Shown in pieces: positions 28,225 to 35,713 of a stretch of 64,000 bases of DNA (position 1 is the stretch's first letter; the number at the start of each line of letters is the position of its first letter). This DNA is from Pirellula staleyi DSM 6068 (GTDB taxonomy: Bacteria > Planctomycetota > Planctomycetia > Pirellulales > Pirellulaceae), in NCBI RefSeq assembly GCF_000025185.1, contig NC_013720.1:1736001-1800000 (forward strand), read 5' to 3'. The position numbers and the translations under genes were made by a program. The notes beneath the pieces are model-generated. The model saw nothing but the letters and a program-made list of their open reading frames with translations. It did no database searches and was not told where the DNA came from.

Positions 28225-28839
28225 GTGAGCCGCAGAGTCTGGCACGCGACCGAGAAGTGCGCCAGCGATCGTGTGCGTAGCGGAGTTTTTGCAATTTCGT
28301 CCCCTGCCCTTGCCTTCGACTGGACCCTGCTTTTCGCCCAGCACGACCGCTGGCTGCGAACAGTAATCCTTGCGCGGGCTGGTGAAGCTCAAGCGGTCGA
28401 CGAAGTGTTGCAAGAGGTTTCGCTCGCTGCGATCAAACAACAATCGCCGATCAGTGACCCCGCGCGTGTGGCCCCCTGGCTCTATCGCCTGGCAGTTCTG
28501 CAATCGCTTCTGTATCGGCGGCGCTGCGGCCGGCAACGCAAGCTGCTGTATCGCGCCACCGAACTTCGCGCTGTGAAGCACGAAGCAACAACGCACTACG
28601 ATCCGTCACGCTGGTTGATGGCGGAAGAACGGGCCCAAATGGTCCGCGAAGCGATGTCGCAACTCGCCTCGCGCGATGCCGAGATCTTGCTCCTGAAGTA
28701 CACCGAACATTGGTCCTACGCACAGATGGCCGACCACCTTGGTATCAGCCTCTCTGCTGTCGAAACACGTTTGCATCGAGCACGTGCGCGACTTCGCACG
28801 TTGCTTGAGTCGCATGCGTTGGAAGTGAGTTTTCCATGA
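28225..28839 (+). CDS. ECF-type RNA polymerase sigma factor
   Basis: A sigma-70 family protein of up to 204 residues. Region 2 includes LLFAQHDRWLRTVILARAG and the polymerase-binding VDEVLQEVSLAA; the linker has a PWLYRLAVLQSLLYRRR segment; region 4 contains LASRDAEILLLKYTEHWSY, then AQMADHLGISLSAVETRLHRAR, a clear helix-turn-helix. The GTG at 28225 is the longest start; another GTG at 28273 is equally possible, and no good ribosome site decides. Its stop overlaps the start of the next gene by ATGA, so sigma and anti-sigma are translationally coupled. It probably responds to an envelope signal through the neighbouring membrane protein. Confidence 0.9.
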   Translation: MSRRVWHATEKCASDRVRSGVFAISSPALAFDWTLLFAQHDRWLRTVILARAGEAQAVDEVLQEVSLAAIKQQSPISDPARVAPWLYRLAVLQSLLYRRRCGRQRKLLYRATELRAVKHEATTHYDPSRWLMAEERAQMVREAMSQLASRDAEILLLKYTEHWSYAQMADHLGISLSAVETRLHRARARLRTLLESHALEVSFP

Positions 28840-29624
28840 ACCAGACATCCCGTGTCAGCCTGCAGGATCAGTGGATCCATCGTCTCGTCGATGGCGAACT
28901 GCAGAGCAGCCAACTTCGCGAAATGATCGAACTGCTCGATGCCCATCCCACCGAGTGGCGCCGCTGCGCACTGCTGCTGCTTGAGAATCAATCGCTCGCA
29001 CGCGAATGTGCTGCGATGGCTCGTTCAGCTCCGCTTGCAATTGGCACCCGTGGTGCCGATCACGCTCAGCTGGTTGGCCAGCCCAATGGGCGTCGCGAGC
29101 CATCACGTGCGCGATCGCAAAGAGCATGGGAGTTTTTAGCAGTCGCCGCCCTGCTGCTGATGATGTTCTCCGCCGGTTACGCGATGCGCGGGCCTGTTGT
29201 ACCTAGCGATGATTCGCCGACGATCGCCGTCGATCACGCGCCCCCGAGCGCCACCATCGAGCCCCACCACGAGAGCGTCGAAGCGGCTCCTCGCAATGAG
29301 CCCTATGCGAGTGATCAGCCGACGTACTATGTGAATCAAAACAGCGGTAATGAGCTGGGGGTGAATCAAGTCGGTTCGGTGCAAGTGAAGATTGACAACG
29401 AAACAGTCACCGAACTTCCGGTGTACGACGAAAGCACCATGCCCTCGCTCTACGCCTCGAGCGAAGCTGCGTTTTCACCCGCGCTTATCGAACAGTTGCA
29501 GCAGCAAGGGAAACGCGTTCGACGACACGTCACCTTCATGCCGGTCACGCTCAGCGATGGTCGGTCGGCTGTGGTCCCTGTGGAAGGTCTCGAAGTCACA
29601 CCTGCGGCAAACTTCACCTACTAA
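28836..29624 (+). CDS. Putative anti-sigma factor, single-pass membrane protein
   Basis: A 262-residue protein whose ATG overlaps the sigma-factor stop. The N-terminal 60 residues (HRLVDGELQSSQLREMIELL; EWRRCALLLLENQ) match the helical anti-sigma pattern VDGEL...LxxHPxxWRxCA. A single transmembrane helix lies at about residues 103-120 (AVAALLLMMFSAGYAM). The C-terminal part would be outside the membrane: an acidic, Pro-rich stretch followed by a small folded region ending VTFMPVTLSDGRSAVVPVEG. There is no zinc-binding HxxxCxxC motif. The gene order sigma/anti-sigma/PDZ protein supports the call. Confidence 0.8.
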   Translation: MNQTSRVSLQDQWIHRLVDGELQSSQLREMIELLDAHPTEWRRCALLLLENQSLARECAAMARSAPLAIGTRGADHAQLVGQPNGRREPSRARSQRAWEFLAVAALLLMMFSAGYAMRGPVVPSDDSPTIAVDHAPPSATIEPHHESVEAAPRNEPYASDQPTYYVNQNSGNELGVNQVGSVQVKIDNETVTELPVYDESTMPSLYASSEAAFSPALIEQLQQQGKRVRRHVTFMPVTLSDGRSAVVPVEGLEVTPAANFTY

Positions 29625-29725
29625 GTTTTTTGGGCGCAGCATCTTTCGCGCAGCTTGGCAAAAAAGATGCTGGCAGCTCATTCCAGTCAACGGGCGGTTT
29701 TTTCTGTTTTTCTAGGAGTTTGTGT

Positions 29726-31051
29726 ATGAATGGCAGCCGTTATCGTCGGGCAAGAGCATGGATCGCTACTTGCCTCGCAGCCTCTCTTTTTCCCGCGTCG
29801 TCACTGCTCGCCGATGAGCCACGCTTCGAAGCCAAGCTGGTTCCGGTCGAGGTGCTCGGACCCGATGGTCAGCCGCAAGGCCAAATCGTGCACCAGGTGG
29901 AAGTGGTCGAAATCCACGATTCCGACGACGCTGCCAAGCCCGTCGCTGCATCGAAGGCCAAGGGTGAGGATGCTCAGTACGGCAAAACAGTAGCGGCCGC
30001 AACTGAGCTGCCTGAGTACTGGCTAGGGGTGAATCTCGCCGAAGTCCCCACCATCGTTCGTAAGCATTTGAAGATCAAGGGTGGAGCGATCGCGCTCGAT
30101 GTGGTTCCAGAAAGTCCTGCTGGAAAAGCTGGCATTCAGGCCGAGGATATCCTTCTGGAAGTGGAAGGGACGGTCATCGAGCAAGCGAGTGATGTGCTCG
30201 AAGGATTGAAGGGGGCAAAAGGGACACCGATTAAAATCAAAATGGTGCGCGAAGGTGCTCCGCTGCTGATCGAAGTGACCCCGTCACGACGTCCGCAAGA
30301 TGCACAGGCAACCAGCAACGCCGCTACCGAAGAAGAGGATGCAGTTCTGGTCGAGCAGCTCACTGCCGAGCTCCGCGAAATCGACGCGCAGCTGGCCAAA
30401 GTGATGCAAGATCGCAACGCTGCCATGCAAAAGATGTCGCAGGCGCTTACAAGGAAGCACAAGAACATCATGCTGTTTGCGATGCGTCCGGGAATCGCCG
30501 CCCAGGGCACCACACCCGCAATCAACTCCACAGCCCGTTTGGCTAATGGAATCGTGATCACCGTCGAACGTCTAGAAAAGGGTCCAGCCAAAATCGTTGT
30601 TGAAAAAGAGGGGAAGAGCTGGGCTTGTACCTCCGATTCATACGACAGTTTGCCCGCCGAGCTTCGCGAGGAAGTGAAGAAGTACGTCGATTCAGCTGTG
30701 GTAACTGCTCTGCCATGGAACATGCAGGGAGTGCGCGGCACCATCACGCTGCCACACGGTGTGGTTGTTCCCTCCGTCCCTGCCATGCCGATGTATGCTC
30801 CTGCCACAACGATTACGCCAGCTGTTCGTCTGCCTGCGTCTGCAGCACAACCTCAACCTGCCACGAGCTCTTCAAAGAACAACATTCCTCGAGAGTCGTA
30901 TGCCCAAGTGATGGAAGCGGTTCGTCGGCTCAGTCAGTCGGTTGGCGAATCGCAGCAGCGGCTCGAAAAGCAAGTCACCGAGCTACAGCACCAGATTGAA
31001 GAGTTGCGAGATAAGGCCGCAGAAGCTGCTGCAGAGAAGAAAGCAGAGTAA
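29726..31051 (+). CDS. Exported PDZ-domain protein of the sigma operon
   Basis: A 441-residue exported protein. The N-terminus has a signal peptide (RAWIATCLAASLFPASSLLA). A PDZ domain spans about residues 95-190, with the carboxylate-binding strand around WLGVNLAEV and typical GIQAEDILLEVEGTVI and LKGAKGTPIKIKMVREG segments. A second, mixed region follows, then a Pro/Thr-rich linker and a C-terminal coiled coil (about 390-441, VRRLSQSVGESQQRLEKQV). No protease motif is present. AGGAG lies seven bases before the ATG at 29726. It is the third gene of the sigma/anti-sigma operon and may be an envelope sensor or scaffold. Confidence 0.82.
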   Translation: MNGSRYRRARAWIATCLAASLFPASSLLADEPRFEAKLVPVEVLGPDGQPQGQIVHQVEVVEIHDSDDAAKPVAASKAKGEDAQYGKTVAAATELPEYWLGVNLAEVPTIVRKHLKIKGGAIALDVVPESPAGKAGIQAEDILLEVEGTVIEQASDVLEGLKGAKGTPIKIKMVREGAPLLIEVTPSRRPQDAQATSNAATEEEDAVLVEQLTAELREIDAQLAKVMQDRNAAMQKMSQALTRKHKNIMLFAMRPGIAAQGTTPAINSTARLANGIVITVERLEKGPAKIVVEKEGKSWACTSDSYDSLPAELREEVKKYVDSAVVTALPWNMQGVRGTITLPHGVVVPSVPAMPMYAPATTITPAVRLPASAAQPQPATSSSKNNIPRESYAQVMEAVRRLSQSVGESQQRLEKQVTELQHQIEELRDKAAEAAAEKKAE

Positions 31052-31109
31052 GCGTTTCGCTGCAGAAATCCCGCGACAAAAATCGCGCTAGATCGTCAAG
31101 AAACAATGG

Positions 31110-31146
31110 CGGCCGAGCATTTGCAGGTGATGCGAATGCCCGGCCG
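31110..31146 (+). terminator. Terminator-like hairpin after the sigma operon
   Basis: CGGCCG-A-GCATT pairs with AATGC-C-CGGCCG, giving an 11-bp stem with one mismatch, followed by TCTTGCTTG. It lies 58 bases after the PDZ-gene stop and before a convergent gene. Confidence 0.55.
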
Positions 31147-31179
31147 TCTTGCTTGATGAATCGTTATCGCGAGGGGCTG

Positions 31180-31710
31180 TTAGCGGTAGCTGCCGCCGGT
31201 GCCGCCGAAGCGACGTCCGGCGCCGCCGCCGAAGGCGCCGCCGAGTGTGTTGAAGTAAGCCGACTCGGCTTCGATGGCGGTGTAGCCTTCGGGGAAGGCG
31301 TTGGCCACCACGACGCGCTCTTCCGCGTTCAGCACACCCATGCGAGCCAGCTGCTCGACGATCGTGCGACGTCGCGCTTGATCGAGCATCGGCTTGGCGT
31401 GGTGCTGACTCACTTCAATCACCACCGGGAACGGCACATGCTCGAGTCGCATCGCCACTTCTTCGAGGTGACGCTTCGCGCCGGGCGCTAGTTCAGCCGT
31501 CTGACCACGGAACTCGTGATCGTAGAAGATGAAGTCGGCAGCTTCGGCGTTGGTCTCTTGCGTCTCCCAGAAGGAGTCGGTCACCTGACCCGCAGGGAAC
31601 GGACGATCGTGAGCAGGACCACGATAGCCTCGCTTGTTCGTCTTGCCATGGGCACAACCGAGCGCTGCCGTAGCAGCCAGGAGCATCGTGAAGAAGGCGC
31701 GTCGTTTCAT
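31180..31710 (-). CDS. Lipoprotein with an OmpA-like C-terminal region
   Basis: A 176-residue protein with a lipoprotein-type signal peptide (FFTMLLAATAALGC, Cys about residue 19). Residues about 75-160 have the periodicity of an OmpA/MotB-like peptidoglycan-binding domain: FPVVIEVSQHHAKPMLDQARRR, then IVEQLARMGV, then ERVVVANAFPEGYTAIEAE. It is short for that domain, so the assignment is tentative. The C-terminal 20 residues are Gly-rich with repeats of GGAFGGG and GGTGG. GAGG precedes the ATG at 31710. It faces the sigma operon tail to tail. Confidence 0.7.
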   Translation of the reverse strand: MKRRAFFTMLLAATAALGCAHGKTNKRGYRGPAHDRPFPAGQVTDSFWETQETNAEAADFIFYDHEFRGQTAELAPGAKRHLEEVAMRLEHVPFPVVIEVSQHHAKPMLDQARRRTIVEQLARMGVLNAEERVVVANAFPEGYTAIEAESAYFNTLGGAFGGGAGRRFGGTGGSYR

Positions 31711-32104
31711 CGGATCGACCTCGCGGGTGAGGTGGTAATGGCTTCTAAAAGTCGCGAGTAAGTCGTTACTAAGTTCTGTAGAATTTGCTAGGAAGTGTTG
31801 CGGGACTATTCAGGAAGTCATGATAACTGCCTGTACACTTCGCTACCAAACTCTGTCAGAAATTCTGTGTAAGTAACTACCTAACTCGTGATGTAATATT
31901 GAGTAATAGTTATGGAGTTTAAGTGGTCAAGCGGGTGCCTGGCCGACTCGCCTATCGGCGATTGCTGTCAGGTACGGGGTACCTGACCTACGGGAATAGT
32001 CGGTATTTGTGGTTGTTTTCTGTCAGGCAGGAGCCTGACCTACAAGTCTGGCCGGTGGAACCGGCCCTACACTGGCCCCTGGTCCCCAGCCTCTGAACCC
32101 TCTT
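31711..32104. other. Intergenic region with three short hairpins
   Basis: About 390 bases with an AT-rich left half (31780-31920), which probably holds the lipoprotein promoter, and a right half that carries three small hairpins and a CCCCTGG-type tract. The hairpins are annotated together. No gene is seen. Confidence 0.45.
31967..32066. repeat. Three consecutive small hairpins of the GTCAGG...CCTGACCTAC type
   Basis: 31967-31987 is GTCAGGTAC-GGG-GTACCTGAC (9-bp stem). 32022-32039 is GTCAGGC-AGGA-GCCTGAC (7-bp stem). 32050-32066 is GGCCGGT-GGA-ACCGGCC (7-bp stem). The first two share GTCAGG and are both followed by CTAC, so they are related. They stand after the secretin stop and may end its transcription, though none has a T-run. 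Related words occur at 14407-14435 and 39147-39176. Confidence 0.6.
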
Positions 32105-34927
32105 CTACTGCCCGTGACCGAACGGGCCGCTCGTCATCGATGGGCCGCCGCTGCCGTAGCGTTTGCGGAGCCGTGGCCACACCGTGCTGCGGTAATCTTG
32201 GGTCGGATTTCCTTCCAAATCACCGTGCAGGAAGAACTGCCCGTTGGTGGGCTCCGTGACATCAAAGCCCGGGAGTGGTGGCACCTCTTCAGGCTCCATC
32301 GGATGGACCAGTTCAGGCGACACCAGGATCAGCAGTTCCGTCTCGTTCCGCTGCATGCCGCGTCGTCCGAAGATCTTGGCCAGGAACGGCAGATCGCCGA
32401 TCGTGGTGCCATTCATGTTGTCTTCGAGCAGACCAGCGATAGCGAGCGTTTGACCTTCACGCATCTCGACCGTGGTGGTCGCGGCACGCACTCGCAAGCC
32501 AGGGGTGCCACCGACGTTCAGGTCCTGATTGATCTGGCTGAACTCGGGGGCTACTTCGAGGCGGATCCGGTCCTTGTCGACCACCGTCGGCATGAAGCTG
32601 ATGATCGCACCGAAGGCTCGGAAGTCGGTTGTCACGGCGTTGAGGCCGGCACTTCCGACCACCGTCGGAACGGCGAACTCACCACCCGCGATGAACGTGG
32701 CGGGACGTCCACTCAAGGTGACGAGCGTCGGCTCGGCCAGCAGCTTCACCACACCGTGCTGCTGCAGGTAACGAATGCCAATCTGGATCTCGTCGCCATC
32801 GATCTGCGTGAGGAGAGCCGGAGCTTGTCCACCCGCCATGTTGAGGATGCTTTCGAGCAGCAGCGATGAACCTTTTTCCGATTCGCTGAAGCTGATATCG
32901 GTTTTCAGATCGACACCAAAGCCGCGAGCAGCGGTTCGGTTGAGCTCGGCGATCTTCACTTTCAGAGCCACCTGGTGAACGCCAGGGACTCGCAGCATGT
33001 TGATCACTTGCAAGCGCGAACGGCTGCTGTTGCCGGTGGCACTGTCGGAGAGGACGTCGGCAGCTGCCCCTTCACCGAGGCCATTTTGACCGCCCCCGAG
33101 ACCGTTTTGACCTTGTCCACCCGTTTGAGCACGGATGATCGAGATGATCTGGGCGGCCTCTTCGCTATCCTTCGCTTGACCACGTACGATCAGCTTGCTG
33201 GCGACAACCACCAGTTCGATTTTGCTATCGGGGAACATCTCGTTGATGACATCTTGCAGCAGCTTGTAGGTCTGCTCTTCCTTTTTGACTTCCTCGGCGT
33301 CGGGCTCGACCTTCACGAGCCACGTGAGTGGCTGCGAGTTCGGATCGTCGAACCAGAACGTCACATGGGTTGCTCCTTGCGACTTGCCGATGATCGAGAC
33401 TTCGCGTGGGGTGAACTGCACCACATCGCAGATCGATTCGTCGACCACCGCCGTGCGATAGATATCGACTTTGGTGCGGAGCAAGCGCGAGCGACGCACG
33501 CGAACGGTCAGCACACCCGACTCGTCGATCACTTCAAACGGCGAGCCTTCAGGAATCATGTCGACACGAGCAGGACCGATCGGTTCGGGCTGCACGAGTG
33601 CTGCCGGACGAGTCTGGCCTGGCTGAGCGTAGCCGGGACGCGAGATCACCGGAGCGATCGACTGCGAATAAGGAGTGAGCGTCCGCGCTTCAGCTGCTTG
33701 ACGTGCCCTGAGGCGCGCCTGAACGCTGCTGATCACGGGTGCGATCTGCTGCGGGTTTTCCGCAGTGAACTGCTGTGGCGCACTCGGCTCGACCGAAGCA
33801 ATCGGAGCCGACGCAGGCAAGGCCGCGACAGGCTTGGTGACAGTTGCGGTGGGAGCTGCACTAGGAGCGGCAATCGGCGCGGTGAAGTTCATCGGCGCGG
33901 CAGCTGAAGCTTCCCGCGTCGGTGCGGGGGCGATCGCCAGCGGAGCTGGTGCAGGATCGCTCGTAGCGACTGGGATGAAGCTGCTGCGGACCGGCGCGGG
34001 CTCGGCTGCAGGTGGAATCGTCGGCATCGCTTCCGCTAGTGGCTCGAACTTCGGACGACCGAATTCGACGCTCGGCAGCGTGCGTGGCGCGGGGGTTTCG
34101 AGCAGCTCAGTCGCACGTTCAGCCGCTTCGGCAAACGACGAGCGCGGAGCCGCTGCTGGTGTTTCCGTGGCGAGCGAGCGTGGTGTTTCAGCACTTGGAA
34201 TCGGCTGTGGTGCAACTTCAGGCGTGTGCGGCGCGAGTGGACGCGGAGCATCGAGCTCTTGCATCCAGGGGCTTACGCTGCGCGAGGGAACCGCTGCAGC
34301 TGTATCGCTCGCCGCGGCTGGATTTACAGCAGGAGCAACCGCCGCCGCGATCGGCTTGGGTGCCGCGAGCACTGGCTTGGCCGCGACAGGAATCGAAGCG
34401 GGAGTCGGGAGCGTTTCACGCGTCTCGAGACCTGTGGCACCGGTTCCGACTACTTCGTCGGCCGCAGGAGTCGGGCGGAGCGCGGGTCGACTCGACTTCA
34501 CGATCGGCGCGAGAGTCGGTGCTTGGCTAACGCCTGGCCGGCGCTGCATGTCCGACGCTTTCACGATCGGCGCGAGGACTGCTTCCGCTTGCGGCAGCGT
34601 GGCCGGCTCGGCAGCAGTTGCCACGGTCGGCTTCAGCTTCGATGGGGTCGAGACCATCTTGGCCGGCGTCTTGGCCACAGCGGCTGGACTTGGTGTCGGC
34701 GCGGGGGAGTTCTTTCGCGAACTGCTCGTGCTCGACGCCGTGTATGGATTGATGACCGGCGAGTTCTCGCTGGAATTCACTGGCGAATTCGAAGCGGGCC
34801 GCAACTGGTTCTCAGCTCCGAAGAGGAGCGAACCTGTTAGGAAACTTCCTGCACACAGCGAAGCTGCGAGGACCCGTTTCCACCGCTGCGACATTCCGCC
34901 GCGCCGCATCTCGAACGATCGCGACAT
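32105..34927 (-). CDS. Secretin (type II/III secretion or CpaC-like outer-membrane channel)
   Basis: A 940-residue exported protein with a signal peptide (VLAASLCAGSFLTGSLLFG). Residues about 40-440 are an Ala/Pro/Ser-rich, low-complexity region. Then comes a pilus-assembly-type N domain (about 475-560: SPFEVIDESGVLTV; RLLRTKVDIYRTAV; GATHVTFWF), a BON/N1-like segment with VVASKLIVRGQAKDSEEA, and a C-terminal secretin domain with LLAEPTLVTLSGRPATFIAG and RVRAATTTVEMREGQTLAI, ending in MEPEEVPPLPG. Family knowledge predicts a multimeric outer-membrane channel. No other secretion genes are present in the window. AGGGGGAA precedes the ATG at 34927; a GTG-type start farther upstream is less likely. 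Confidence 0.92.
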   Translation of the reverse strand: MSRSFEMRRGGMSQRWKRVLAASLCAGSFLTGSLLFGAENQLRPASNSPVNSSENSPVINPYTASSTSSSRKNSPAPTPSPAAVAKTPAKMVSTPSKLKPTVATAAEPATLPQAEAVLAPIVKASDMQRRPGVSQAPTLAPIVKSSRPALRPTPAADEVVGTGATGLETRETLPTPASIPVAAKPVLAAPKPIAAAVAPAVNPAAASDTAAAVPSRSVSPWMQELDAPRPLAPHTPEVAPQPIPSAETPRSLATETPAAAPRSSFAEAAERATELLETPAPRTLPSVEFGRPKFEPLAEAMPTIPPAAEPAPVRSSFIPVATSDPAPAPLAIAPAPTREASAAAPMNFTAPIAAPSAAPTATVTKPVAALPASAPIASVEPSAPQQFTAENPQQIAPVISSVQARLRARQAAEARTLTPYSQSIAPVISRPGYAQPGQTRPAALVQPEPIGPARVDMIPEGSPFEVIDESGVLTVRVRRSRLLRTKVDIYRTAVVDESICDVVQFTPREVSIIGKSQGATHVTFWFDDPNSQPLTWLVKVEPDAEEVKKEEQTYKLLQDVINEMFPDSKIELVVVASKLIVRGQAKDSEEAAQIISIIRAQTGGQGQNGLGGGQNGLGEGAAADVLSDSATGNSSRSRLQVINMLRVPGVHQVALKVKIAELNRTAARGFGVDLKTDISFSESEKGSSLLLESILNMAGGQAPALLTQIDGDEIQIGIRYLQQHGVVKLLAEPTLVTLSGRPATFIAGGEFAVPTVVGSAGLNAVTTDFRAFGAIISFMPTVVDKDRIRLEVAPEFSQINQDLNVGGTPGLRVRAATTTVEMREGQTLAIAGLLEDNMNGTTIGDLPFLAKIFGRRGMQRNETELLILVSPELVHPMEPEEVPPLPGFDVTEPTNGQFFLHGDLEGNPTQDYRSTVWPRLRKRYGSGGPSMTSGPFGHGQ

Positions 34928-35142
34928 TGCCGTTCCCCCTGTCGTATTGATCTCGCCAGCGAGTGCCGCGGCGCTCGACACGGGCGAATTGTTCGCCGCG
35001 CCGCTCGCCCTCGCACTCACCATCGCACTACATCCCTGTTGATCATGAAGCGGGTGCCCGGCAACTCACGTCGCCGCTGATATCGCTTCCATCACCCGGC
35101 CCTGCCCTGCAACTCGCTTGCTCATCGCTGAGCCACGCACAC

Positions 35143-35171
35143 AGGAGGCCGTTCATCGCTGAACGTCTCCT
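35143..35171. repeat. Hairpin inside a set of degenerate TCATCGCTGA repeats
   Basis: AGGAG...CGTTCA pairs with TGAACG...CTCCT around a TCGC loop. The loop and flanks belong to a word (TCATCGCTGA or TCATCACTGA) repeated three times between about 35122 and 35215. No function is evident. Confidence 0.45.
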
Positions 35172-35637
35172 GCACGAGCCACTCATGTGCTGACCAGCTC
35201 ATCACTGAGCCACTCGCAACTGAGAGCCTTGCGTCATCGAGCAGCCCTGGGGAAAGCAGCCTCCGAAGAGGCCCACTTCGTGCAGAGTCGAGGTATCGCT
35301 GACTACGTAGTCCAATCCCCACGCCACCAGCGCGACACCATCCGCCTGACTCTTCTTATCGCTCCCACCCTGCCCTCAACCTGAGAAAATATGCCGGTAA
35401 ATCCCACCGCACCGGTTCTTCCAATCCTCCCACCTGTGCCGCATGTGACTGATGCGCGGGGGATGCTGAAGTCTTGTGGGGGAGGCAATTTCGTCCAAAA
35501 AGGGCTCAGCAAGTAGAGCCCGGGAGGTCTGGCGAAAGTTTGACGCTGATAGCAGCGACTGGCGGAGCGCACTGAGCTCCCGATAACGAGGGGCAATCGC
35601 CCCGGGTGTTGCCGTGCATGAAGCGACGCGCATAAAA

Positions 35638-35676
35638 AAACTCGCTAGCACCTTGAGAAAAAGTGCTAGCGAGTTT
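35638..35676 (-). terminator. Intrinsic terminator of the uronate-isomerase gene
   Basis: A perfect 14-bp stem AAACTCGCTAGCAC / GTGCTAGCGAGTTT with an 11-base loop. Read on the minus strand it ends in a run of seven T (GAGTTTTTTTAT), 38 bases after the stop of the gene at 35714. This is the clearest rho-independent terminator in the window. Confidence 0.9.
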
Positions 35677-35713
35677 GTAGCGTGTGCGAAGCGCCGAACC
35701 AATGATTCGGGGA

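Larger units (their letters stand above)
34928..35713. other. Intergenic region with direct-repeat-like words
   Basis: About 790 bases containing the hairpin at 35143-35171, imperfect CTCATCGCTGAGCCAC words near 35120, 35150 and 35198, and the strong terminator at 35638-35676. No gene is supported; frames on both strands lack ribosome sites. Confidence 0.45.

Noticed and set aside
33765-35042. 425-residue Ala/Gly/Ser plus-strand ORF opposite the secretin
   Set aside because: It is a shadow of the Ala/Pro-rich leader. Its low-complexity composition mirrors that region and there is no start signal.
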